From: Nocardia seriolae NBRC 15557
GTDB taxonomy: Bacteria; Actinomycetota; Actinomycetes; Mycobacteriales; Mycobacteriaceae
Direction: 5' to 3'
Length of the DNA stretch: 64,000 nt
Assembly (NCBI RefSeq): GCF_007990715.1
Contig: NZ_BJWY01000015.1
Coordinates: forward strand, 25,113 to 89,112
The first letter of the stretch is position 1. Each line of letters starts with the position of its first letter. Positions 7,887 to 17,070 of this stretch are shown one piece after another. A program made the position numbers and the translations under genes. A model generated the notes under the pieces. It did no database searches. It saw only the letters and a list, made by a program, of their open reading frames with translations, and had not been told where the DNA came from.

Positions 7887-8176
7887 GTTACTTCTTTTCG
7901 GCGCATGTGGATTCCGCTCTGGGAGAACGGGGTTCGCCGGGTTCGCCCCGAATGCTCCGGAGGGCTGTCATCAGTGAGAACCGAACAGTCTGGAGCGTCT
8001 CGAGTACGCCAGCGCCGTAACCGACCGGTGATCATGTAAGTGGTCACTGCTGACCGATTTCGGCACTATGGTGGTGCTCAGAACAAGCACGCCTGGTGGA
8101 AAGGCAGAACCGCGGGCGGTCGGCGCGCGGTACCGTGGACCTGTTGCTGATGTGGCCAGAGTGAAGAGTGGGCGAT

Positions 8177-9856
8177 ATGGATGTGTGGGGATCCCGCCGC
8201 TTCCGGGTACGGGGTGCGATCGCACTCGCGGGCGTGGCTGCCGTCGCGATCGCGATGGGGTCATGTGGATTTCGGGAGCGGGCGACGGGTGCGGAAGCGG
8301 TGGTCGAACGGTTCGCAACGCTGCTCGACAAGAAGGACTACGACGGGGCGTCGCGACTGACTTCCTATCCGGCGGGGGCTTCGGCAACGCTGAAGCAAGT
8401 TTTCGAGGGCCTCGATCCCGGCAAGCCTGACTGCCGCATGACCCAATACATCGGACTGGACGGTACGACTGGCCTCTTCTCCATGACCGGTGCCTGGAAC
8501 TTCGGCGAGAAGCGGGACTGGAAGTACGACCTCCAGGGCACGGTGCGCAAACTCAGTGTGGGCTGGCGCATCTCGTGGGATCCCGCCCTGGTCATGCCCC
8601 AGCTCGACGCCAAACGCAGCGCCAAACTGGTGCGCACCTCCGCCACGCCGTCACCCCGGGTGAACGACATCGTCGGGCAGCCGCTCATGACCGAGCAGAC
8701 CATCAATGTGGTCAAGCTGGACCCGGCCAAGATCACCGACCCGGTCGCCTCCACCAACGCACTGGCCACCGCCATCGCACCGGTCGCGCCGCTCATCGAC
8801 GGACCGGCACTGATGCAACAGCTCTCGGCCTCGCAGGGCAAGCCCATCGTCGCGGTCAACCTGCGCGACGGCGACTTCAATATCCTCGAGCCGCGCATGG
8901 CTCCGATCCCGGGCGTGGTGCTGGAGAAGCAGCCCAAGCTCATCTCCGCCGATCGCCGCATCTGGTCGCCCATGCTGGACGCGCTCACCAAGGTGTGGCT
9001 GGACAATCGGGATCAGCACTCCGGCTGGGGCGTTCAGCTCTTCGAGCCCGACGGCAAATTCGTCACCCAGCTGGCCGGGGAACAGGGCCCGCCCGGACCC
9101 GACATTCCCTCCACCATGGACCAGCGTCTGCAGCGCGCGGCCGAGGACGCCGTGGTGAGCACCGGTTCGCCGACCTCCATCGTGGCCATCCAGCCCTCCA
9201 GTGGGGCCCTGGTCGCGGTGGCGCAGAACAGCCAGGCCAGTGAGCGCGGCAATATCGCCTTCACCGGGCAGTACCCGGTCGGCGGCATGATCGAGCTCTT
9301 CAAGAATGTCGCCGCGGTCACCAAACACAAAGCGCCGCAGGATGTCTCGGTCGGCGACGCGGCGGACGCGGCCAGCCTGCTCGGCATCGGCATCGACTTC
9401 AAGGTGCCCGGCCTGGACGAGACCACCGGGCGGCTGCCCACCGGCAAGAACGCCGCCGAGAACGTGGGCCGCGGCAATGCCGCCGACTCGCTGCTGGCCA
9501 GCCCGTGGGGCATGGCCATCGCGGCGGCCGCCATCGCCAACGGCCAGGTGCCCAAGCCCATGATCACCATCGGCCAGCCCGCCACCGTCGAGGCCGACCT
9601 GGCCGCGCTGCCCGGCGAGGCCACCGACCGGCTGCGCGCCATGCTGCGCGACGGCGTCGGCGCGCCGGAACTGGCCGCTCTCAACCGGTATCGCGACGTC
9701 CAGGCCTTCGGCGCCACCACCGGCAACAGTGGCTGGCTCATCGCCACCATGGGCGACCTGGCCTTCGCCATCCACATCGACGATCCCGACAGCGGCGACC
9801 TCACCGCCCGCGTGGCGGCGCGCCTGCTCCAGTCCCTGGCCTCGCCCGGCGACTAG
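8177..9856 (+). CDS. Penicillin-binding-protein-like lipoprotein with NTF2-like N-terminal domain, active site apparently lost
   Basis: About 559 residues. A lipoprotein signal ends at about Cys30 (AIAMGSC). An NTF2-like/MecA_N domain follows (AEAVVERFATLLDKKDYDGAS…), then a dimerisation-like segment and a transpeptidase-like domain with SPWGMAIAAAAIANGQ, which aligns with the SPLQMA…AAAIANGG block of class B PBPs. Where active members have PxGSTFK, this protein reads QYPVGGMIELFKN, so the SxxK serine is missing; the KTG block reads TTG (FGATTGNSG). Similar in layout to mycobacterial Rv2864c. It probably binds or scaffolds peptidoglycan enzymes rather than catalysing. I chose the ATG of MDVWGS over a GTG nine bases upstream. 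Confidence 0.8.
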   Translation: MDVWGSRRFRVRGAIALAGVAAVAIAMGSCGFRERATGAEAVVERFATLLDKKDYDGASRLTSYPAGASATLKQVFEGLDPGKPDCRMTQYIGLDGTTGLFSMTGAWNFGEKRDWKYDLQGTVRKLSVGWRISWDPALVMPQLDAKRSAKLVRTSATPSPRVNDIVGQPLMTEQTINVVKLDPAKITDPVASTNALATAIAPVAPLIDGPALMQQLSASQGKPIVAVNLRDGDFNILEPRMAPIPGVVLEKQPKLISADRRIWSPMLDALTKVWLDNRDQHSGWGVQLFEPDGKFVTQLAGEQGPPGPDIPSTMDQRLQRAAEDAVVSTGSPTSIVAIQPSSGALVAVAQNSQASERGNIAFTGQYPVGGMIELFKNVAAVTKHKAPQDVSVGDAADAASLLGIGIDFKVPGLDETTGRLPTGKNAAENVGRGNAADSLLASPWGMAIAAAAIANGQVPKPMITIGQPATVEADLAALPGEATDRLRAMLRDGVGAPELAALNRYRDVQAFGATTGNSGWLIATMGDLAFAIHIDDPDSGDLTARVAARLLQSLASPGD

Positions 9857-9871
9857 CGGGCGCGGGAATCG

Positions 9872-10255
9872 CTAGCGGGCGCGCAGGATCTGGGCGGCGG
9901 CGCGCCAGCCGATCAGGAACAGGGCCAGGAAGGTCGCGGCCACGATGAAGAAGCTGACCACGACGCTCTGGCCCGCCACCGCGCGCAGCGCCATGCCGCC
10001 GACCAGGGTGCTCAACCAGATGATCACCCCGGTCGGCCATACCGCGCGGCCGTCGAAACGCCTTGCCGCGCCTGCCCCGTCGCGGGCCGCCACCGCGACC
10101 GCGATCGCCCAGCCCAGCACCAGCCCGGTGCCGAACGGCCAGAACGTACGCAACAGGCCCGCACCGAGCACGGCCTCGTCGTGAGCGTTTCGCCCGAGCA
10201 GGCAGAACACGACCACGAGCACGACATCCGCGACGAACGGCACCAGTTTCCTCAC
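9872..10255 (-). CDS. DUF3054-family integral membrane protein
   Basis: A 127-residue membrane protein with about four hydrophobic segments (LVPFVADVVLVVVFCLLG, a GTGLVLGWAIAVAVAA segment, VIIWLSTLVGGMAL and VVSFFIVAATFLALFLIGW). The R-NAHDE motif after the first helix is characteristic of the DUF3054 family. The start is GTG in VRKLVPF; the frame extends further upstream but with proline- and cysteine-rich residues that look non-coding. It stands between two convergent or co-oriented genes without clear operon structure. Function unknown. Confidence 0.8.
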   Translation of the reverse strand: MRKLVPFVADVVLVVVFCLLGRNAHDEAVLGAGLLRTFWPFGTGLVLGWAIAVAVAARDGAGAARRFDGRAVWPTGVIIWLSTLVGGMALRAVAGQSVVVSFFIVAATFLALFLIGWRAAAQILRAR

Positions 10256-10326
10256 GCGCCACAGGGTATCGGGCGGGCCGGGCTCACCTGTGCAGGGACA
10301 CTGCACCCTGGCCAGTCACGCAGAGT

Positions 10327-11472
10327 TCAGGCCGCGCTGCCGTCGGTGTCGGCCGGGGGCGTGGTGCGGCGGCGGTCGGTGACCAGTGAATTTCCGCGCT
10401 GTTCGAATTCCTTCTCGTATTGGGCGTCATCGGCCTGGGGCTTGCGGAACAGGAACAGGAAGACGATCCAGCCCACGATGGCCACGAGGATGAAGCTGAT
10501 CAGCCGGTAGAGGAAGGCCGCGGCCACGGCCTGCGCGGCGGGCAGCCCGGCCGCCACGGTCAGCGAGTAGATGAGCGTGGCGTCCACGTAGACGATGCCG
10601 CCCGGCGCCAAAGGAATGGTGCCCACGGCCTTTCCGGCCGCGAAGGCCAGCATGAGCGCCGCCCAGCGTGGGTCAGCGCCCACCGCGTAGCAGGCGAAAC
10701 CCAGGCAGGCGACATCGGCGAACCGGTGCACCAGCGCCCACACCGCCACCCACGCGCCGTCGCGCCGCCCCAGATCCACCGACTCCACCTGGGACAGGAT
10801 CTCGCCGACCCGGTCCATCCCGGCATCGGCGGGCCGGTGGCGAATCCGGTTGATCCGCCGCAGGATTCGCCGCGCCAGCGCCTCCATGCCGCCCGGGTGC
10901 CGGGACACGTAGTTCACCGCCCAGACCAGCGCCGCGACGGTGCCCAGGGTCAGGATCACCTTGAGCGGGCCGACCCGGTCCCCGGTCAGCACCGCGCCGA
11001 ACAGGCCCAGCAGGGTCAGTCCGGCCGCCGCCACCACGCCCGACATCACCAGCTGCCAGGACGCCACGATCGGGCTCGCGCCCCAGCGCCGGGTCTGCCG
11101 GTAGGTGAAGGCGGCCGAGAACACCTGGCCCGCGGGCAGGGTCAGCGACATGCCGGTCGCGCCGTACACCACCGCCACCGATTTGCGCTGGCTCACCTCC
11201 ACGCCGCCGGCGTGCAGCAGTTGTTTCTGGATGCGGCCGAATCCACTCATGGACAGCGCCGCCATGAAGATGCAGGCCGCAACCCAACCCCAATGGATTT
11301 CGGTCAGGTTCTTCCAGGATTCGTGCAGGCGGGGATAGAGATACACGCCTTCGGAAATCAGCAGTGCCACCAGTGCGGCGCCGAGAACCCATTTGGCCCA
11401 CCAGAACCTGCCCCGGTACGAGTCATTCGCGGGCGGCGCAGGATCGCCGGCCAGCTCCCCATGGGCCGTCAC
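10327..11472 (-). CDS. Lysylphosphatidylglycerol synthase transmembrane-region (YbhN/UPF0104) family protein
   Basis: A 381-residue polytopic membrane protein of the flippase-like half of MprF, without the aminoacyl-transferase domain. Visible hallmarks: a first helix ending in LISEGVYLYPRL, GATGMSLTLPAGQVFSAAFTYRQTRRWGAS in the core, GKAVGTIPLAPGGIVYVDATLIYSLTVAAGLPAAQAVAAAFLYRLISF at the C-terminal pore, and a hydrophilic tail ending in TTPPADTDG. Probably moves a lipid or glycolipid across the membrane. It lies six bases downstream of the nucleotide cyclase on the same strand, so the two may be cotranscribed. Confidence 0.85.
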   Translation of the reverse strand: MTAHGELAGDPAPPANDSYRGRFWWAKWVLGAALVALLISEGVYLYPRLHESWKNLTEIHWGWVAACIFMAALSMSGFGRIQKQLLHAGGVEVSQRKSVAVVYGATGMSLTLPAGQVFSAAFTYRQTRRWGASPIVASWQLVMSGVVAAAGLTLLGLFGAVLTGDRVGPLKVILTLGTVAALVWAVNYVSRHPGGMEALARRILRRINRIRHRPADAGMDRVGEILSQVESVDLGRRDGAWVAVWALVHRFADVACLGFACYAVGADPRWAALMLAFAAGKAVGTIPLAPGGIVYVDATLIYSLTVAAGLPAAQAVAAAFLYRLISFILVAIVGWIVFLFLFRKPQADDAQYEKEFEQRGNSLVTDRRRTTPPADTDGSAA

Positions 11473-11477
11473 ATTGG

Positions 11478-13037
11478 TCAGCCTAACGAACTCGCCGCCG
11501 CCTCGTCTGCATCAGTCGGGTCGGCGCTTTCCAATGGCCAGGCCAGGCGGGTTTTGCGGCGGCGGCCGCGCAGTTGCACTTCTTCGCCGGTCTGCCAATG
11601 CCGCTGCTCGTTCTCATCGGCGAAAAACAGTGCGCTCGAGGAGGTCAGCACGCGTCCGGGGCGGTCCTTGGCGAGTTCGGTGAGGCGGGACGCCTCGTTC
11701 ACCGGATCGCCGATCACGGTGTATTCGAAACGATTTGCACCGCCGATATTCCCGGCCACCGCGAGCCCGGCCGAGACGCCGATGCCGATATCCAGTCCGG
11801 CCACCTCGCGCAGGGCTTCGCGCAGCTCACGGGCGGCGGCCAGGGCCGCGGTGGGCGCGTCCGGGCGGTCCAGCGGCGCGCCGAAGATGGCGAGCGCGGC
11901 GTCGCCCATGAATTTATTGATGAGCCCGTGATGGCGGTCGATGACATCCACCACGACCCGGAAGAACTCATTGAGCAGACTGACGACTTCGGTCGGCGGG
12001 CGTTCCGCGGCGGTCGCGGTGGAACCGACCATATCCACGAACAACACGGCCACGAATCGGGTTTCACCACCGAGTTCGGTGCCGTACTCCAGGGCCCGGC
12101 GCGCGACATCCTCACCGACGTGCTGGCCGAATAATTCCTGCAGTTCCCGCCGTTTCGCGGCCTCACCCATCATTCGGTTGAAGCCAACCTGCAGCAGTCC
12201 GATTTCCGAACCGTCGAAAACCTCCACCTGCACCTCGGTCGCGCCTTCCTGTACGCGGTCGATGGCCTGGCTGAGCTGGCGGATCGGATCGGAACTGGAA
12301 GAGCCGGTGAGCATGGAAAGCGCCAGCGCCTGCATGATCACCACACCGCACAACAGCAGAATCGAGACGGCCAGCGACTGCGCGGAAAACTGAACCCGAG
12401 AAGAAATCTGGGTGACGCACAGCAGCACAATGGCAATGGTCGGCGCGAAGGTGCCCATGCCCCAGGTCATGGCCATCCGGGTGCCGACACCCGCGGTCAG
12501 GGTGTGGTCGAACGCCCCCGTGGTCAGCGCCTCGGCCGCGACCGGCCGCAGAATTCGTTCCCCCAGCATGTAGGTGAAACCGAAAACGATGGTGGCGGCC
12601 ATGCATTCGGTGACGATCACCGCCGCGGCCAGCTGCGGGGTCCGCACGATGATCAGCCACGCCAGCACGCCACCGCCGACCAGCCACAACACCAGATGCA
12701 GGATCGCCTGCCGCAGCGGCGCGTGCAGCGCCGACATCTGCTCCTGCCGCGACGGCGGCCCGCCCCGCATCTGCCACCGCATGACCGGCCGCAGCATCAA
12801 CACCGAGGCCGTCACACTCAACAGCCCCCCGATCAGGAAAACCAGCCCCGGAACCAGCAGCCCCGTCTGCCGGGTCGCACTGGTCTCCCCCTCGGGAACC
12901 GGCAACCCGTACTGAATGAACGCCCACACCAGCACGGCACCGAACGCGTTGGCCGCGAGCATGGAAGTCAGATACAGCGGCCAGCGAGTCTTCATGGTCT
13001 GTTTGACCGCTTCCAGGGGCGCTGACACGATCACCAA
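11478..13037 (-). CDS. Membrane-bound class III adenylate/guanylate cyclase with HAMP domain
   Basis: A 519-residue protein laid out like mycobacterial Rv1318c-Rv1320c: six hydrophobic segments over about residues 1-240, a HAMP linker (about 250-310, SSSDPIRQLSQAIDRVQEGATEVQVEV) and a CHD catalytic domain (about 320-500). The metal-binding Asp is in LFVDMVGSTATA, and INKFMGDAALAIFGAP carries the second metal Asp; GGANRFEYTVIGDPVNEASRL carries the dimer-interface substrate loop. The R/N transition-state positions look plausible, so it should be active. It probably senses a membrane or ionic signal through its HAMP domain. The cyclic nucleotide product is not certain. Confidence 0.9.
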   Translation of the reverse strand: MVIVSAPLEAVKQTMKTRWPLYLTSMLAANAFGAVLVWAFIQYGLPVPEGETSATRQTGLLVPGLVFLIGGLLSVTASVLMLRPVMRWQMRGGPPSRQEQMSALHAPLRQAILHLVLWLVGGGVLAWLIIVRTPQLAAAVIVTECMAATIVFGFTYMLGERILRPVAAEALTTGAFDHTLTAGVGTRMAMTWGMGTFAPTIAIVLLCVTQISSRVQFSAQSLAVSILLLCGVVIMQALALSMLTGSSSSDPIRQLSQAIDRVQEGATEVQVEVFDGSEIGLLQVGFNRMMGEAAKRRELQELFGQHVGEDVARRALEYGTELGGETRFVAVLFVDMVGSTATAAERPPTEVVSLLNEFFRVVVDVIDRHHGLINKFMGDAALAIFGAPLDRPDAPTAALAAARELREALREVAGLDIGIGVSAGLAVAGNIGGANRFEYTVIGDPVNEASRLTELAKDRPGRVLTSSSALFFADENEQRHWQTGEEVQLRGRRRKTRLAWPLESADPTDADEAAASSLG

Positions 13038-13120
13038 TCTAGCGGTCCCGCTCCCGCGGGGCCGCAGCGAGCGACCCCGGCGGCCGTCGGGCGGCTCGCC
13101 GGGCGCCGGTCGTCGGGGTT

Positions 13121-13984
13121 TCAGATTCGGCCGAGGAAATCGCGGATGAGCGCGGAGATCTCGGGGCCGTGGGTTTCGAGGGCGAAGTGGCCGGCGTCGA
13201 GCAGGTGCAGTTCGGCGTCGGGGAGGTCACGCAGGTAGGCGCGGGCGCCGTCGGCGCCGAAGATCTCGTCGTGTTCACCCCAGGTGATCAGGACCGGGGG
13301 ACGGTGCTCGGCGAGGTACTTCTGGAAGGCGGGGTAGCCGTCGAGGTTGAACTGGTAGTCCCAGAACAGCTGGAGTTGGATCTCCTTGTTGCCGGGGCGA
13401 TCCAGGCGGGCCTGGTCCAGTGTCCAGGTGTCGGGGCTGACCAGTGCCAGGCGGTCGGCCGGGACGCCATGGGTGTACTGCCACTCGGTGGCGTCGAGTT
13501 CGAGCAGCTTGCGGACATCGGCCTCGTTGGTGGCGCGGTTCTTGGCGTGTGCGAACAGCACGTCCCAGAAGGGGGTGAAGCCCTCGAGATAGGCGTTGCC
13601 GGACTGGGAGATGATCGCGGTGACGCGTTCGGGATCGCGGGAGGCGATCCGTAGACCGATGGGCGCGCCGTAATCCTGGATATAGAGGGCGAAGCGGTCG
13701 AGGCCGAGGGCGTCGAGCAGTTCGGTGGTGATCTCGGTGAGTTTGTCGAAGCTGTAGTCGAATTCGTCCACCCGCGGCATGGCGGACTGCCCGAAGCCGA
13801 TGTGATCGGGAGCGATGAGATGGTAGCTGTCGCCGAGCTCGCGCAGCAGGTTGCGGAACATTGCTGAGCTGGACGGAAAGCCGTGCAACAGTACGAGAGT
13901 CGGGTTGGCCGGATCGCCTGCTTCGCGGTAGAACACGTCCAGGTCCTGGATCTGCACGGTGTGGTGGCGGACCGCGTTCGTCAT
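13121..13984 (-). CDS. Alpha/beta hydrolase, haloalkane dehalogenase / epoxide hydrolase-like
   Basis: A 287-residue hydrolase. The oxyanion motif LLHGFPSSSAMF is at about 33-43. The nucleophile elbow reads YIQDYGAPIG with Asp104, so an Asp rather than Ser nucleophile, as in dehalogenases and epoxide hydrolases. The base is His in LDAGHFALETHGPE near the C-terminus. It lies 18 bases downstream of the MFS gene, in the same operon, so importer and enzyme probably handle one compound. The substrate is unknown. Confidence 0.85.
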   Translation of the reverse strand: MTNAVRHHTVQIQDLDVFYREAGDPANPTLVLLHGFPSSSAMFRNLLRELGDSYHLIAPDHIGFGQSAMPRVDEFDYSFDKLTEITTELLDALGLDRFALYIQDYGAPIGLRIASRDPERVTAIISQSGNAYLEGFTPFWDVLFAHAKNRATNEADVRKLLELDATEWQYTHGVPADRLALVSPDTWTLDQARLDRPGNKEIQLQLFWDYQFNLDGYPAFQKYLAEHRPPVLITWGEHDEIFGADGARAYLRDLPDAELHLLDAGHFALETHGPEISALIRDFLGRI

Positions 13985-14002
13985 GTTCTTTCCTCGATCT
14001 GG

Positions 14003-15157
14003 CTAAACGGTGGTTGCGAGTTCGGCCCGGGGTGTGCGGGCCGGGGTCAGCAGCGCCACGCAGGCGATGCTGAAGATCAGTCCGAGGGCGAAATATCCTC
14101 GGTAGCTATCGGTTTGGGCATGGATCACGCCGGCGACGCCCAAACCGGCCGCAGCCGCGAGTTGGTGGGTGATCCAGGCCGGGGCCAGGGTGCGGCCCAT
14201 GCGCGCCGGGTCCAGGCCGCGCGACATGACGGCCATGGTGAGCGGCACGATCGGGAACGATGCCGCGCCGAACAGGATCGCCACCGCGATCAGCACCCCG
14301 GGACCGGGGACGAAGACGGCCAGGACCAACGCGGCGATGCGGACGAGATACAGTGCCCGCAACAGGTTTTCGGGCCGATAGGTGCGCAGCAGCCGGACCA
14401 GCGCGGCCGAGGTCAGACCCGCCGAGAGCGCGGCGAGCGCGACCAGGCGGCCGGCGTCGGTGATGCTCCAGCCCAGTTCGGTGGCGTGCTTGGGCAGCAT
14501 GAGGATCACCACGTATAGCGTCGCGGCATGTAATCCGAAGGCCGACAGCAGCTTTCCGCGGCCGCGCAGCGACTCCGCGCCGCCCGCGGGCGTGCCGGCG
14601 CCCGGGCAGGTGGGCAGCCGCAGGGCCAGGTAGGCGGTCACCGCCAGACCGATCGCGCCGAGCACCGCGTAGGTGGCGCGCACCCCGATGGGGTCGAACA
14701 AGGCGGTGGCGGCCCACGGAGTGATCAGCTGGCCCAGGTTTATACCCAGCGCGGCCCGCGCGAGCGCCGGTCCGGCCTGGTTGCCGTGCACCCGGCCCAA
14801 CAGCGTGGTGACGGTGAGGGTGGACGAGGCCGCGAAACCCAGTCCGCCCAGCACCATGTAGGCGGCGACGAATTCCCAGGTGCGGTCCACCACCGACAGC
14901 ACCAGGTAGCTGCCCGATATCAGGGTGAGCCCGCCGACCAGCACCGCCTTGGCCCCGATGCTGTCGAGCAGCTGCCCGATCGGATGCTGGGCCAGGCCGG
15001 TGACGGTGGTGCCGAGAGCCGCGGCCATGGCCATGGCGGCCGCGCTGATGCCGTACTGGGCGGCGGTGGGGGCGAAGAACACGCCCATGGTGAAGTTCAG
15101 GCCGAAGGACACGGTCATGGCCGCGAGCCCCGCCCAAGCGATCCGTTCCGGTCGCAT
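14003..15157 (-). CDS. Major facilitator superfamily transporter
   Basis: A 384-residue permease with about twelve hydrophobic segments in two halves. The N-half has LAQHPIGQLLDSIGAKAVLVGGL, the A-like motif after helix 2, and LGGLGFAASSTLTVTTLLGRVHGNQAG. GGAG before the ATG of MRPERIAW (six bases) decides the start over an upstream ATG. It is followed by the hydrolase and preceded, with a 66-base gap, by a small coiled-coil ORF on the same strand. The substrate cannot be read from the sequence. Confidence 0.85.
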   Translation of the reverse strand: MRPERIAWAGLAAMTVSFGLNFTMGVFFAPTAAQYGISAAAMAMAAALGTTVTGLAQHPIGQLLDSIGAKAVLVGGLTLISGSYLVLSVVDRTWEFVAAYMVLGGLGFAASSTLTVTTLLGRVHGNQAGPALARAALGINLGQLITPWAATALFDPIGVRATYAVLGAIGLAVTAYLALRLPTCPGAGTPAGGAESLRGRGKLLSAFGLHAATLYVVILMLPKHATELGWSITDAGRLVALAALSAGLTSAALVRLLRTYRPENLLRALYLVRIAALVLAVFVPGPGVLIAVAILFGAASFPIVPLTMAVMSRGLDPARMGRTLAPAWITHQLAAAAGLGVAGVIHAQTDSYRGYFALGLIFSIACVALLTPARTPRAELATTV

Positions 15158-15223
15158 GGCTGTCTCCAATATGAAAGGGATTGTCTCCCAAGTGAATATG
15201 CGTAGTGATCGAGTCGAGGACGC

Positions 15224-15397
15224 TCAGCCGGGCTGTCCCGCGGCGGCGGCGGGCAATGCGGTGTTCTCACCCTCGAGCTCGGCGATCCGCTCGCGCAGGC
15301 TCGCGACCGCCTCCAGAACTGTCTCGCGCGGAACAGGGACACCCGATCGTCGTGATCGAGATTGCCCCGGCTGATGTACCTGCTTGGGCGTCGTCAT
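15224..15397 (-). CDS. Small hypothetical protein with a short coiled-coil segment
   Basis: A 57-residue ORF beginning MTTPKQVHQ after a GAAAGG ribosome binding site. The middle, ETVLEAVASLRERIAELEGENTAL, has a leucine/isoleucine heptad pattern of a short coiled coil, followed by an Ala/Gly tail. It leads the MFS-hydrolase group on the minus strand and faces a palindromic operator. Nothing recognisable in databases that I can recall; coding is supported by the start signals and position rather than by family. Confidence 0.5.
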   Translation of the reverse strand: MTTPKQVHQPGQSRSRRSGVPVPRETVLEAVASLRERIAELEGENTALPAAAAGQPG

Positions 15398-15440
15398 GGT
15401 CGGCCTTTCGTTCTGTCGGACAGCGGATTCCACGAGCATC

Positions 15441-15468
15441 TAACCGTTTATACGGCTATGAACGGTTA
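15441..15468. promoter_or_regulatory. Palindromic operator between the small ORF and the AraC gene
   Basis: TAACCGTT (15441-15448) and AACGGTTA (15461-15468) are perfect inverted arms 12 bases apart. A nested CCGT-TTAT-ACGG sits inside the left part. A likely regulator site for the MFS operon and the divergent AraC gene. Confidence 0.6.
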
Positions 15469-15571
15469 GGTTCCTCGAATTGATTCCCGGCTGCGCGCTC
15501 TTCTTCCGCGATTGCGTCGGATCCGCTCGTGTTCATGAATCTAGGGGCGGCCGGAGCGGGGGCACGCGCAG

Positions 15572-16560
15572 GTGATCAGGGCGACCGCGTTGCGGGTTGG
15601 CGTGACGCCCGTGCAGCTCGCGCACGCCACGAGCCTGGACCCGGCGGTACTCGGCGACGGCTTGCTGCGGGTGCCCACGGAATCGGTCTGGCGGATATGG
15701 GAACTGATCGACGCCACGGCCGGGGCCGGCTCCGGCCTGCTGGCCACCGCGGAGGCCGGCCAGGTCGGGTTATCTGTCTGGGGCGACCTGTTCTCCAGTC
15801 GGGCGACCTTGGCCGAGAGCCTGCGCACCGTCATGGAATTGCGGGCCGTGGTCACCGATCCCAGCGTCGGGTGGGAAGTGCTGGAGGACGGCGGGCTGCT
15901 CACCATCCGCGTCGCGGCAACCGTCGAACCCGAGATGGTGCTGGCTCCCGTCGAGGAGTTCGTGCTCTCGACCATGTTGCGGCAGGTGCGCGAGGCCACC
16001 CGGCAGCACCTGACGCCCGTGCGGGTCGCGTTCAGCCATCGTGCCCGGCACCGCTACACGCACCTGGTCGACGAATTCGGTACCGGCCGTATCGACTTCG
16101 GCGCTCGGCATTCCGAGATCACCTTTCTCGATGTCGTCGCTCTGCCCACCGGGCTCGACCCGCACCTGGGACAGCTGATGCGCAATCACGCCGAACTGAA
16201 CATCGCCGCGTCCGATCGGCTCCCAACTGGCAGGACAAGCTCCATGCCGCCATGATCGCGGCCCTCGCCGAGGGTGAGCTCGACCTCGGTCGCGTCGCAC
16301 AGCGTCTGGCCATCGGCCCCCGGACCCTGCAACGCCGGCTGAGTGAGGTCGGCACCACCTGGCGCGCGGAGGTCGAGGCGATGCGCCATCGCCGGGCCGC
16401 GGAGCTGTTGCGCGACACCGATCTTCCCGTCCAATCCATCGCCGCCCGCGTCGGCTACGTCGACGCCCGCGCGCTGCGGCGAGCCTTCCTCCGCTGGACC
16501 GGACACACGCCGGACGCGTTCCGTCGTCAGGCCACCGGTCGACCGGACCGCCGAGCCTGA
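15572..16560 (+). CDS. AraC-family transcriptional regulator, frameshifted in the middle
   Basis: The N-terminal part in one frame is the ligand-binding half (arabinose-binding-like, with VWGDLFSSRATLAESLRTVMELRAVVTD), and it stops soon after AASDRLP. The C-terminal part in the next frame is a complete AraC HTH pair: AMIAALAEGELDLGRVAQRLAIGPRTLQRRLSEVG and AELLRDTDLPVQSIAARVGYVDARALRRAFLRWTGHTPDAFRR. One extra C in the CCC at 16222-16224 joins them (DRLPNWQDKLHAAM). The 989-base span is one short of 330 codons. It faces the MFS-hydrolase operon and presumably controls it. Sequence error or real mutation cannot be told apart here. Confidence 0.8.
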
Positions 16561-16610
16561 CCTCCGGCGATCTCCACAACCTGACCGACGGTGAGATCAC
16601 CGAGGCGCTC

Positions 16611-17045
16611 CTAGCCCCGCAGGGTGGCGATGGCCTTCTCGATGCGGCGTCGGCGGGTGTCGGGCTGCTTCGCGCTCTCGATGGCGTGCACGTGCTGGCG
16701 CTTGCGGCTGTGGGAGAGGTTGTCGTACGCGGCGCGGGCGGCGGGGTCGTCGTCCAGGGCGCGGGCGAAGTCGGGGGGCTCGACGACGACGCGCGGCTGG
16801 GTGTCGAGTTCCAGCTCCACCTCGACCTCCTCGCCGATCTCGACACCCGCGGCCTGCCGGTTGGCATTGCTGAGGCCGAGCAGGTGGCGGCCGCGCATGA
16901 TGGCGACCCGGCTCTGCCAGGAATGCCCGTTGATGGTGATCGTCACCGGCGGGCGCGCACCCTCGCCGAGCGCCGCGACCACCTCGGGCGGAACCTCCAG
17001 GCCCCGCATGGGCTCGGGCGGTTCCACGTGGGTCCGAAATTTCAT
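16611..17045 (-). CDS. YdeI/OmpD-associated (DUF1905) family protein
   Basis: A 144-residue protein. The N-terminal DUF1905 barrel is seen in VVAALGEGARPPVTITINGHSWQSRVAIMRGRHLLGLSNANR, and the C-terminal OmpdA helix segment in FARALDDDPAARAAYDNLSHSRKRQHVHAIESAKQPDTRRRRIEKAIATL. Two ATGs are six bases apart; the AGGAG signal stands seven bases before the second (MKFRTH), which I chose. It follows the VOC gene by about 25 bases on the same strand, so they form an operon. Its cellular role is not known; relatives are linked to peptide or envelope stress. Confidence 0.85.
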   Translation of the reverse strand: MKFRTHVEPPEPMRGLEVPPEVVAALGEGARPPVTITINGHSWQSRVAIMRGRHLLGLSNANRQAAGVEIGEEVEVELELDTQPRVVVEPPDFARALDDDPAARAAYDNLSHSRKRQHVHAIESAKQPDTRRRRIEKAIATLRG

Positions 17046-17070
17046 GGTCATGCTCCTGTCGTGCGGTCGT

